Assembly: GCA_002633025.1 (NCBI GenBank)
Contig: NMRB01000008.1
Coordinates: 919,011-983,010 of the forward strand
Reading direction: 5' to 3'
Origin: Notospermus geniculatus
Lineage: Eukaryota; Nemertea; Pilidiophora; Heteronemertea; Lineidae
DNA: 64,000 bases
Part shown: positions 1 through 11,231 of the stretch, in pieces
Layout: every line of letters begins with the position of its first letter
Numbering within the stretch: position 1 is the first letter of the stretch
Made by a program: the position numbers and the translations under genes
Notes under the pieces: generated by a model
The model's database searches: none
What the model was told of the DNA's origin: nothing
Seen by the model: only the letters and a program-made list of their open reading frames with translations

Positions 1-210
1 GGGCTGTTTTGGCGCTGGGGTGCATCTTGGTCCAGCACTTGCATGCCGATAAGCATGCAGGTGCTGGACTGGAGTGCGTTTTGGCGTTGGAGCAGCATTG
101 AAAATATGGCCCCTAGATTGTACTTTATTTGCACCTTCATCACACTATTTCTGCACTTTCAGCACACCATTGGCTGTACATAATTTGTACGAAATAAACA
201 TATATATAAT
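1..210 (+). other. possible 3' end of an unidentified plus-strand transcript
   Basis: The first 180 bases are open in one plus frame from the window edge to a stop near base 181, and an AATAAA signal follows at 193-198. This would fit the last exon and 3' UTR of a gene lying to the left. The translated residues match nothing I recognise, and the strong hairpin at 30-69 argues for non-coding sequence as easily as for an exon. The call is weak. Confidence 0.15.
30..69. repeat. 17-bp hairpin with 6-nt loop
   Basis: GTCCAGCACTTGCATGC (30-46) is followed by a six-base loop and by GCATGCAGGTGCTGGAC (53-69). The arms pair over 17 positions with one G-T pair. It could be part of a small inverted-repeat element or a structured transcript; nothing shows that it is a microRNA. 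Confidence 0.7.
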
Positions 211-484
211 GTTCAAAACGAATGATCTTCGTTGATTATCCTTCTGACTCCCGTCCTCAGCATGCGACAAGAGCCCTCAACATCATCCTGGTCATCGGTG
301 AACACAGGTACACCATCACTGCCCGTTCTTTCTCAACATATAGATCGACATCATCACTGCAATAGGCCTAGGTTTTATCTGCAGACAAGGTCCTCTCTCA
401 GAGTCAAGATAACTCATCACATTTAGCATGGAATGGCCACCTGCTATAGGAAGCAATTGGGATACTGAGCCAAATACATCGTTA

Positions 485-676
485 TTTCCATTTACAACAT
501 AGGTTAAGGAGAAATTCTGTCGTGGTACTACATTACAAACTAGGTTTTAGGAGAAAGTGTGTCGTGGTATTACATTTTACAACATAGTTTTAGGAGAAAG
601 TCTGTCGTGGTACTACATTTACAACATACGTTTTAGGTTTTAGGAGAAAGTGAGTCGTGGTACTACAGTTGCATAA
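485..676. repeat. minisatellite, about four units of 55-60 bp
   Basis: Four diverged units share the core TTTTAGGAGAAAGT followed by TCGTGGTACTACAT. Unit spacing varies because of small indels, including a doubled GTTTTAG in the last unit. No reading frame is maintained across units, so this is non-coding tandem repeat. Confidence 0.8.
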
Positions 677-1300
677 ACTAAGATACCCTCTCTGCATTCG
701 ACTGCATCCAACATGAACGACAGCTGTCCCTATTTCTTGCCACAACATTCCACTGAACATGAAAAACTTGCCTTTGTGACTGTTGGTAACGTTTCTTGTC
801 AATCTCATTGTCAATTGGGTTATCATCTGATGACATCTTAACTGAAGATAAATCGTCTTCACAAGTTTCACTTATTTGTCAAACCCCGCTGCGTTATTCA
901 TAAAAGTGGATAAAGAATTACCGGTACGTTTTGTCAAGAGATGTCTATGGTGTATTTGAAAATTCTAACCTATCCACACGGGAATTTCACACCTCTCAAA
1001 GCAGCACAACGCATATAATATAATTATGCCATTAAAAACAAATTCTTTGCCGTTTCTATCAACCCGTTTGTTGGTTGAGCTTAAGCAACTATCTCGAACA
1101 CTATGGGGTAACTTTCATCAAGTCATCCTCTCATCTCTTCATGAATACCACTTTCAATATTTGTGGCAAGTCCTATAATTAGGCGTTCTTCTTTTCGGAC
1201 TCATTGAAATATTTGTACTCGATTCGAATGCCCTACTTCCTAACCGCAGCTCCCAACCGTCCAACATGGCCTCCGATGACCAGAGACAGGGTGAAGCTAA
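677..1300. other. no gene seen
   Basis: AT-rich sequence with only short random ORFs on both strands. I see no splice-supported exon, RNA gene or repeat here. Confidence 0.5.
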
Positions 1301-1552
1301 GGGAGTAAGAAATACAAGTGGAAAATAAGAAGTGGGAAATTTTGAAATTCTGCGCGAATTTTTCAATTTCTCAAATTGGGAGAACATTTTTCCCATTTTG
1401 AGAAATTTTCTTAAAATGACATGACATTTTGTCTGATTTTTCGGTCGTTCTCAAAATGGGAAAAATCTTTCTCCCAATTTGAGAAATTGAAAAATTCGCG
1501 CAAAATTCCAAAATTTCCCACTTCTCATTTTCTACTTTTATTTCTTACTCCC
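1301..1552. mobile_element. long inverted repeat, MITE-like
   Basis: The left arm (about 1301-1405) begins GGGAGTAAGAAAT and the right arm (about 1448-1552) ends with its reverse complement ATTTCTTACTCCC. The arms match imperfectly over some 105 bp, with AT-rich blocks such as TTCTCAAAATGGG and GAGAAATTGAAAAATTCGCG, around a 42 bp spacer. There is no transposase. The layout is that of a non-autonomous foldback or MITE copy; no clear target-site duplication was found. Confidence 0.75.
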
Positions 1553-4500
1553 TTCATTGCAATATCAGTTGTCCAAGGAGGCACAGGGGTTCCAGTTGAA
1601 TGCCACATATGGGCCTGCTGGTCACGGAGGTGCAAACTCGTCTGAGTCTGTGCTGCGGAAGGGGTTCACACGAAGTTAAGTCAACGAAATTAGCGTGTGT
1701 TCTCATTTTGAGAGTTGAAATGAATGAATAGAAATAAACCGGTGGGATGATAATCCTATAGTCAAGACTTGGTTACATCATCGTTGCCTGAGGAATCAGT
1801 CGAAGTGATAAAGTCACGTCGAAGCATTCCCATGCATTATATCGACGTTCGAATACCCTTGAGTTGGACGGAGGGCCCCATGCTGGGAGGCGGCCCATCT
1901 GCATGCCTTGTCAGCGGGCTGGGAAGATCTGATTTCCCTCCTTGTCACGAAAGAAGTCAAATTTAGAAATATTCCGCCAGCAACTGGAATTTTCAAGTCT
2001 CTGTCATGTGTGAAGTCCAACAGCACGCGAGTTTCGTGTTCTTGTCAGAAACTCACTTCACACCTGAGACTGAATGTTCAGTAAGCGTGTGCGGTATTTG
2101 AGGTCGCCAAATGGGGGACACTGGCATGACTGGTAGTCAATGGGTTTGTCTGTATACTAGGATATAAACGTAGTCAAGTTTGCAACCTTTCTGGTTTGGA
2201 CAACTCGACACTTGCAAATACTTTTCTGGCAGTGCCCAACCGCGATCGCTGACCCAAAGTTGAACGGGTTCGTTTTGAAGTTGATTCGTTGCTACGGTAA
2301 GCAGTTCAATCTTTCTTTTGTAGAGAATCCAACAAGTGCATGACATCTTGCTGAAGGCCTTATCTCGTGAAAACAAAGTATCGAAGGGAAATAAAGCATG
2401 ATAAAGTATAAAACGAAGTAACTGTTTTCCGTTACAATATTAATCTGTGAAACTTGGATAATCTCGAACAAATGTTAAGTCCCTCATAAAATGTAAATCT
2501 CAAAGATAATCAACAACTTGAATAAGAATTCAGAAGGATGAAAATAATGAATATTTTCTGGTACTTAAGTCTTTAGATTTTCTATCGTTCTGACGAGTTG
2601 GCGCTGGACTGACTGGGTAGGTTTGGGCACGTAGACAGCAAATAGTTCCAAAATCAGGGCTTATGTGTTTACGATGTTCTATAAGAATATACAATACGTA
2701 ATCCGCTCATTTGGACTACTTACCGTTCGTCTAACAAAAGACATATAGTCTTTGACAATCCTTTAGAGAATCTTCAGTCTCTTGTAATCGGCCTACTTGT
2801 GTGATTTGTCGGGTTTGAAGGACAATGCATGGCAAAGAGACAAAATCATCCCTAAATCACCGCTTTAAGTTGGTATCCCACGACCTGTCCTCGCGATGCC
2901 GCGGGGAAGTAACACCGCAATGTCACGGGGAGATTTGCGGTCTTGTTCTCGAGTCTCCGGGATCAACTCCCAAGCCAAGTGCCGAGGAAATGTCCCGAAT
3001 GAACCCGACAGTTCCAGTGGTTAAGCGCCTTATATCGTAGGTGAGAAGAGCCCGCAGGCTGACCTACCGTTAGAAATCCTTTTTGATAATATCGACACCA
3101 ATGGAAGTAAATTGGTTGATAATTGGTGCAATTTCCGAAAGCAATGGTTCAAATCTTTCGTTTTTTCCTACCAGAACGCGAGATTCTTCGGTTTCGAATT
3201 CTTTTGACCATACTTTTTTTAGAACAGCCAGGTCGCTATCACCGTCAACAGGTATAGTATAGTATAGTATAGATGCTAAACAGACTGAGGGCCTAAAATC
3301 GACTAACTGATGGTATAAAATTAACATATTGGAAATGGAGGACATACCATGGACGAGCCATGTCAGAAATCTTCTTTCAAAGTACCTTTTCTTGGACGAA
3401 ATGAAGTGCGAATACACAAAGTCGACAGTTTTCTCTCCAAATAAGTGCAATAGAACAGTCATTTTGCTGATTGTCACCTATAGACCTCTGCCACTACCGG
3501 CTGTCATTCTACCACATGCCTTGTCTTTAGGCGGTATCACGACAATGCACATGGCTTAGCTCTCCTTTTCTTCACAATATAACTGGCATTTCCGGAGGAA
3601 TGCCCTCAGTGACTTCGACATAGAAGGTCTTAAGATTCCACTTATGCCTAGCCACATGACAAAAGAAGTTGGGAAACTAGAATAACACTTGTCTTCAAGA
3701 CAGGTTTCAACCCTAATAGATATATCCTAGGGAAAGCAAGTGAAGATGTTATCAATCAACAGACACTCTTTGTATCACCTACGGTCATATTTCAGCCTTA
3801 TTGGCAGATTTGCTCCTATTTATCAATCATATTGACATAATGAACATTATTATACTTGGTAGGAAGTCCAATGCCCTAGAGTCTGTTGCAGCTTAAGTAC
3901 ACTGTACCAATGTGTACATCTATGCCCTGTGGCTGTCATCAAAGTACGGGGTTTCGGACAAGAATTCTGTGAAACGGTGCATATATAAGGCTGGTTGGCG
4001 GAAATCAGTCGAGTACTCGAGTGCTTCGAATGGTTGAAGGCAGCTGACTTTATCTCTATCGGAGGTATAGCCTACTCATCCACGTCATCAGTCTGTCTGA
4101 AGCTCATTTGAATCGGACGATAAGCCTAAGTATTGCGACCCCTCCTGCCACAGCACAACACTGCAAAAGTCGCACGGAAACAGATCTATTTTACTCGATG
4201 GAATGTCTTTCAGTTTTGAACCAATTTTGTTGAACGGTCAAAAACTATCCTTGGTCGCCTAATTCGTGCAATAAAAAACAAACTTAGAAGACACGAACCA
4301 AGTAGTTTCTGGTGCAGAACGACCAATTCTTTTGAGATGTCAGGTGCTTTAAGACCGGAGGCTGGAGTCGAAGGACAGTTTCTGCCGAATTGCGCAAGGA
4401 AAATGCTCTCCTCAGAAAGTGCTAATGGTGTCTCAGATATCTTGACAGTAGAAAGATTTGGTAGGCTTTCAATGTTGAATAGCCAGACGATGATGGATGT

Positions 4501-7500
4501 GTCAGGTCTTGATAATCCATCCCTGGATTGAAAGGAAAGTTATTTATTCTATTTATTCTTGGTTAAGGTTAGGCTCGGACAGATAAGTCCGCAGACAATA
4601 GGATGGGAGGGACATGTCGGGACAGGGGGTGCAATCCGTTACTATGGCAGTCTTGGAGGTTGAACACCGTGGGTGGGGACCGCGCGATTTTTTAACCGAA
4701 TTCTTTTTTTCTTGTAGGTGTTGGCTGAACAAGGACTCTATCAATTGTTGTTGCGGACGAATGCAAAGGAAGATACTTGCTCTTAATTGCTGTTCTTATC
4801 TACTGAGTATGGCAAACAGAATCGGTTCTGCCGATTGTCGTCTGATACGAGGTATAAAAAACCCGATCCGTTACACAAGTTCTAAGCATTTTTTTAGTGA
4901 ACGATTGAAAAATCTATTCACACTAAAGCCTACTTAACTATGCATCATCAGTAGGCAAGAACGTCACGCAAATTGACAAAAAGCTCAAATCACATAAAAA
5001 TTTGGCATGCCAAAGTTGAAAAAGGTAAGCGTACCGTGTAACGAATATGATGGACATACCTGACATTATCCCTGCAGACAAGTTTAATAACGAATACAAC
5101 GGGGCATATTTTTGTTGGTTTGTACCCATCAACCTCAGGGGTCGAACACTGGATTTCTTTATAGCAATATACGTGCCATTCAACTCGGCATAACCCGTAT
5201 TTGTTGCGCCGACCCTTCACTTATGCTTTAGTTCAGTTCTGTTGATGATATTTTACAAAACGCTGTCACTCTTTGCTTGACTTTAACACAGCGTTCTTTG
5301 TGCGAGTTTGGCGTCGATGTTTGAGATGGGGTATTGAGTACAGGACTCATTTTGATATTTGTAAACTCTGGCCCACTTTGGTATGATACAGGGACGAGTC
5401 CAATTCATCGCGATTCATTCAACTTGAATGCATTCTATGGCAATTCTTCTCCGTATTATGAGTCAACTATTCGCCGAGTTATTCCTTTTAGGGAGACCTG
5501 GTTTGAAAGTTGACTAGATTTCTTAACACATCTTCTAATGATATGCCTTTACAATTGCCTTATTTGTGACTAGAAAATGGCTTTTTATAAAAGACCCGTC
5601 GCTGAATAGCTGCACGCTATTGGCAAACCTGTTGCGAAGATCATCCAGTTTACGGGAACAATCATCATGCAGTTTGGTATGTCAGACGTCACTTCGAGTT
5701 GCAACCCCCTTTTGTAACGTTGTATGTCACTTCTCAACTTCTTAAATGTACGCTATTTGTATGACCTGTCATCTTTGTATTAAGTCGAATCATACACCCT
5801 GCCACGTTTTGACATCGCTATTTGAAGCGATTGACTTAATTATAAGAGAGGGGTAAGAGAGACCGTACTCTAATTGCGGCGACCGGATTAACACTTCTCG
5901 GTACGATACTTTCATTTGAGAGTAAAGATTCCTTCGGAAAGAAAAACCTGAAACTAGGACACACCATGACTTTTAGGTCCATAGAAATCCACTTTGTGCC
6001 ACAAAGTGGGCGTGGATGTCGATCCGATTGACGGTATAACAAATATGACTGCGAGTCTATAGTCAGGTCTAATTGTTCCGTTCCTTCACGAATTCTAGAA
6101 GACAGAAAAAAGTTAAGACGTCGAAAAATAACGATTTGGTAAAGTACAGAGTTATAAAAAGCGAATAGAAAAGATTCGCATGTCGCCATGTTATATTCTG
6201 TTATTTATTTAACCGAAGAATCAACTTTATGTTTTTTCTAACATGTACGTTTGTCAAATATCTTTCTCAGTCATCTTTATACTTTTGAACTACTGGCCAA
6301 ATATAGACAGAAAATTCGTTTGTTTCACCTAATTCATGTTCCAGCCCAGACCACGAATTAAAAACTCCCAACCTGCTTCAACAATGTGCTGAGGTCTATC
6401 AAACAGCAATAAACCGATGGCAAAATGACAAGTTGGATGATCCTTTGAAAGTTGTCTCAACAACAACTAAAGCCGCAACAAAGAAATCGCGAGGTATCAT
6501 TACTTAATGAGGTAGTCGTGGAGTAAATTATCAGTTGTCCAACGAGGGCTATTCTCTGACCTTCTGCCCCTACTTCAATTAGAAGACTTGAAAAAGGGCA
6601 TAAGTTTCTGTAACATTTTTTTTCATGAAAATCTCTTTTCAACAATCTGTTTATTTTCGGAAGCAGATGGTCGTAGTTGAGTGCTTACATTGTAACTTAA
6701 ATGACAGTACTTACTGCGATTTTCTTACGCAAGGCTGGGTCTATGGTTCTCTTGAATACAAAATCGGATTAGATCATTAGACAATGTGAAGATGTGTTAA
6801 ATGCGTGGGATACCGAATGATAAGTGGTCTAGTCATTTAAATCGTCAAAGAATTGGATAAAGAATGACTCAAATGACCGCTATCTTTAACCTCCTCACCC
6901 TTCTCTGACACGATATGAGAGCAAGTCAGGGCTGGTTGTTTTTCAAATAATTTCACGATTTTTCTCAAATACTTGTTGACGTAATGCGAATAGTCCTCTT
7001 ACGTCAACCTGTCGCCAGGTTCTGAGTCACATTCATCAACGAATTCTTGTCTTGACGAAAAGGAATGAAGGAATCGCCAAAAAATAATTACTAATCATTG
7101 CCAACAATAAGATGAATTATGACTCAGATCGAGGGGCAGGGCGGGTTCAGACAGACTGAAGGAGAGCTACAATTACGAGGGGTTGAAATAAAGGAATTCT
7201 CAAATATCTAATGATTGAAAAAAGTATTTAACGCAATTTAGACCACCCTTGCCGTGGTACTTTTTCTATTCCGATGTTTTCATGTCAAGGCGGATTAACT
7301 CATGGAATGATAATTTGGTCTTCACTTCTTGGCATGTTTGGGCCCTTCTCGATGAAAAAGTGCAATGGCTGGGACGAAATGATGAAGTAAAGGACAAAAA
7401 AATCAACATCATATATAGCTTTGAAGTCCCTTTTGCCCTTTCACCGCTGAATTCTTTCGTATGGCCTAATAGATGATGACATGGTCATCTGCATTTTATT

Positions 7501-9733
7501 GGTACTTCCCTGACGAGAATCGCAGAGCAGACAGTTCAAGTCAGAAGCACTGTCTCAAACGGTCAAATTCTATGAAGTAACATTTTGCATCATGATATCA
7601 TTATCAAGCGAGGGAAGTCTTGCAGCGTGGGATCCGACTTCAAGTAGCTCAATTAAAATTGTTATTCATACACTTGGGGACGTAATGCGAGTTGTTTCTG
7701 TAAATGTTGCAAAGTTCAGCAACAATCAAATACAACAAGGAATGAAAACCTCCCACAGGTTTTAGTCTCATCACGAGTTTTCCTTACATATTACACAGTT
7801 TCAGAAAAACCTCCCTGAAAAACCCAGTTACCAACAGCTGCTCTATCTCTTTTGGTCGTCCGCAGTCCTGAAGCACCCTGTAGGACCAGAAAACGTCACT
7901 GGCACCATCAAATGCTAAAACTCATCCGCTGACTTGCTGAGCTCGCCAGCCCGCTGTAGATTCTATGCCTTGTCCTCAAAATTGAGAAATTTCGTATCCT
8001 CTATCGAAAATGCTGAGACTTCCTTTACAAGGTGACTTCTATTTGACCCTTCGCATTACTTTGCAAATATATAGATTTACTTCTCGGTCAAGATACCTTT
8101 GATTTTCTAATCAACAACTACTTCACAAGTCTTAAGAGAAACCTTTCATGACCGTCTGATCAAGGCGGAATATGTCTAGTGTGAACCCTCAACAAATAAA
8201 AGAGGCGTTGTTTGCCAATACACCTGACATTGAATTTCTCTTTCGTTTATGAGTCTTGTACTTGACTTTTGACTTGAGATTACAACACCCCTAACCTAGC
8301 TGGTCAACATATCCGACAACTTCCTGTGTCATAAGTCGCCGAGTCAACTTACGAAAGAGAACCAACAAAAATTTAAATTTGCCTTTTGTCAAGTCAGTTT
8401 GCTCGATTTGTTGTTAATGCTCTGTTGGGAAAACAAATCTAAATTGTGCTTTTTGAATACCTTCATGGGTTTCCTGAAAAGGTTTGAGATAAACCCATGG
8501 CCTACACTACCAAAAAGTCACGAACACCATCTATTAGAATCCATAGATAAGTACGAGTACATCGTTATGGCGATGAGAAATGAATTTTTCGTTTCTGGAG
8601 AAAAACTAAGGTGGTTGGTGTTACAACCATATTTTATATTGATATTGTAAATGGAGAAAGAAACAAACATTCTTTCACCAGTTCAACGACACCAATATTC
8701 TTATTTCATCATTCGTATGGCGAAGGCCCATTGATGCAATACCTTTGAAGCCAGAAACGTTGCCGTTACAATGTTACATTTAACGTCAGGTTCGCCACTT
8801 TTACAGCAATGGGCCTATTTTTCAATTATAAGACGACCTAAGAAAACTTCGTTGAAACAACGCTTCTTCGTGTTATATTAGCACTCACCAATTACTGCAC
8901 ACTCGGGTCGAGCCTCTAAATTACTTACTGGGTACTTCATCAAGTCTTTCCAACTTATACAAGCCATAGTAGCTTCGATACAACCATTAGAAATGCTAAG
9001 CACTCACCTCCCCCTGCTCAAGTCAGTTGAGATTGCTAAGAGCTGCTCATTTATGACGATCGACCGTCGGTTACCCACCTTACGTTAGGAAGTCAAATTA
9101 CCGGAATCGAACCTAATTGGCCATCGCATCTAAACGTTGCCAGGGACGGGAAAGATGCTGCCTTTTTGTGTGCATAGAGATTTTTTGTCTAGATAAGTAC
9201 CAATACCTGTCTACTTGACATCCCTGCACGTCACTGAATGGCGTGTCTAAATGAACAGTTTAGAACAACCGTGTCAACGACTTGACAATGTTTACCAGAA
9301 CCCGTCATGTTAGCCATTCTAGTCGGTATTAGATAAATATTCGTGGTGCTTAACTTTTCTCTAGGGCTTGAATTCATCTAAGCGAAGTAGGTAATTCCCA
9401 CACAAACCTTGTACCCGCAGCTGGACGATCGGGCCCACATTCACAAACTGAAGTGTAAAGCACTGCCGTGTATAATACAATATTAGACGCTAAAAAAACC
9501 ATCAAGGAAATCTTCACCCATGTCTGAAACGTGTCAGCTAACTTCAAGTGTGACTTGCTGGCGCGAATGACACCAGCAGACGGTAAAAAGGACAACGGAG
9601 ATACGTCGTTTATGACCACCTATACATTAGAAACGTGCCAGGCTGACTCTGAGATTGCGTTTACCATTATTTTTCACAGTATTCGCAGCGTCAAACACTC
9701 ATAAGGCGAGCGAAATGAGCAGCTGGCTTGTTT
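1553..9733. other. gene-poor stretch with weak ORFs only
   Basis: About 8 kb without a recognisable gene. The longest uninterrupted ORFs are 3070-3477 (minus, 135 codons, ending ..GVDIIKKDF), 5836-6189 (minus, 117 codons) and 4614-4937 (plus, 107 codons). None has a recognisable domain, convincing splice sites or a similar copy elsewhere in the window. A short TATAG microsatellite lies at about 3255-3274, inside the first ORF, which argues against its being coding. Confidence 0.5.
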
Positions 9734-9786
9734 GCTCTGCTCTTGGAGGAATTATACTGTCAGTATAATTCCTCCAAGCTCTGCTC
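9734..9786. repeat. perfect 35-nt palindrome flanked by 9-bp direct repeats
   Basis: Positions 9743-9777 are a perfect inverted repeat (17 bp arms TTGGAGGAATTATACTG, one central base). It is bordered on both sides by GCTCTGCTC (9734-9742 and 9778-9786). The direct repeats look like a target-site duplication around a tiny palindromic insertion, or a template-switch scar. Confidence 0.85.
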
Positions 9787-10523
9787 AAGGCTAACGTCTG
9801 CAACCAACGTTTCCTTGCCTCATGTTTGTGACAAAGAAGCTGCCATCTCCATATCACTGTCCGCATGCCAGTACATGTACTGTACATGAAGGGTATGTAG
9901 ACGACAGGTCGTCGGCTGTAGCACTCTGGCCAGTCATGCCAGTGTGCACAGTGCGGAGACGGGTGGCCGACATGTCCAAGAGTGTACAAAATGTAGGTCT
10001 ACGGGTAGTTTACTTTACGTTAAGTCACATACACAATTCTTTCGAAATTCTGACGACATCTCCAACATTTGACCACTTCCCAGCCACAATGCCTACCGCG
10101 TGGGAACATTTTCGTTGTTAAGAAGACAAGATTCCGTGCCATCTGCGATCATTCGAAAAACATCACCGCCTTCAAAAAACGGCAAAGAAATCCGAAAACT
10201 TCCTCTAAGATCTAACGGTATTTGTAAATGAATTGCTCAGTTGATACTTTGTGTACCCACCATTGAAGCACTGAATGCCAGGCTAACATCATCGGAGACA
10301 ACATTGACATCATTCAAATAGGTCTTTTGTCGAATTTGATATCTCTGGGCGTTTTTTATCGCGGATAAAACACGTTTACCATCGGATTCTATAGCGATGT
10401 CGGGAACGCCAGTTGACTTCTTCGCAAATGCGGATCGGCTGTCAGCGAATGCCGTGCGCTTTTCATATTTCTTCAGCTCACGCGGTTGTATTTAGGGAAC
10501 AAGTAACGGTTAGTTACCGATGT
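9787..10523. other. no gene seen
   Basis: Two short overlapping ORFs occur on opposite strands at 9699-10121. They have no recognisable motif and no splice context. I assign no gene. Confidence 0.4.
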
Positions 10524-10733
10524 AGTATCATCAACCATTGGTTGATGGTGTTACCAAATTACATGTGGTATCATCAACCATTGGTTGATTGTGTTACCAA
10601 TGTACATATAGTATCATCAACCATTAGTTGATGGTGTTACCAATGTAGTATCATCAACCATGGTTGATGTGTTACCAATCCTTGAGAAGAGACAATATGT
10701 GGAATTGAGTGTACAAAGATACATGTAGAGAGC
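10524..10733. repeat. palindromic minisatellite, first block
   Basis: Four units of roughly 36-45 bp carry GTATCATCAACCA, then TGGTTGAT, then GTGTTACCAA. Each unit contains the near-palindrome ATCAACCATTGGTTGAT, so single strands would fold into hairpins. The block ends with a unique tail, CCTTGAGAAGAGACAATATG and following bases. Positions 10566-10733 are repeated almost exactly at 11046-11213. Confidence 0.85.
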
Positions 10734-11031
10734 ATCGAACGTAGTATCATGCACTGTGTTTAGTGCCAAGTCAAAGAGCACAACGAAGTTAAGTACATAA
10801 TCTGTAGTGGTGACCGCAGAAGTCAACTTCGATCTTTACGTTTATCGATGACCAGAAAATCTGGCAGGAATTCCATGGGTCACATTCCCATAAGCAAAGG
10901 CAAATTCTTATATAGAAATGTCGAATCAACTTCGTTAAAGACAGTGTCCTCAACCTGTATTTCCGTTCTTTTTAACTACCCTCAGTCTTAATAGACAGTT
11001 TCATTTGGAACTCTAAGATAAAGGATATACA

Positions 11032-11231
11032 TGTATGGAACCTTATGGTATCATCAACCATTGGTTGATTGTGTTACCAATGTACATATAGTATCATCAA
11101 CCATTGGTTGATGGTGTTACCAATGTAGTATCATCAACCATGGTTGATGTGTTACCAATCCTTGAGAAGAGACAATATGTGGAATTGAGTGTACAAAGAT
11201 ACATGTAGGGAGCGTGTATGGAACCTTATGG
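11032..11231. repeat. palindromic minisatellite, second block, flanked by a 17-bp direct repeat
   Basis: This nearly identical copy of 10566-10733 (one unit with TTGG where the first block has TTAG) is bordered by TGTATGGAACCTTATGG at 11032-11048 and again at 11215-11231. The flanking direct repeat looks like a target duplication, meaning the block was inserted here as a unit and not made by simple local slippage. Confidence 0.8.

Noticed and set aside
3070-3477. 135-codon minus ORF as a gene
   Set aside because: It runs through a TATAG microsatellite and has no recognisable domain or splice context.
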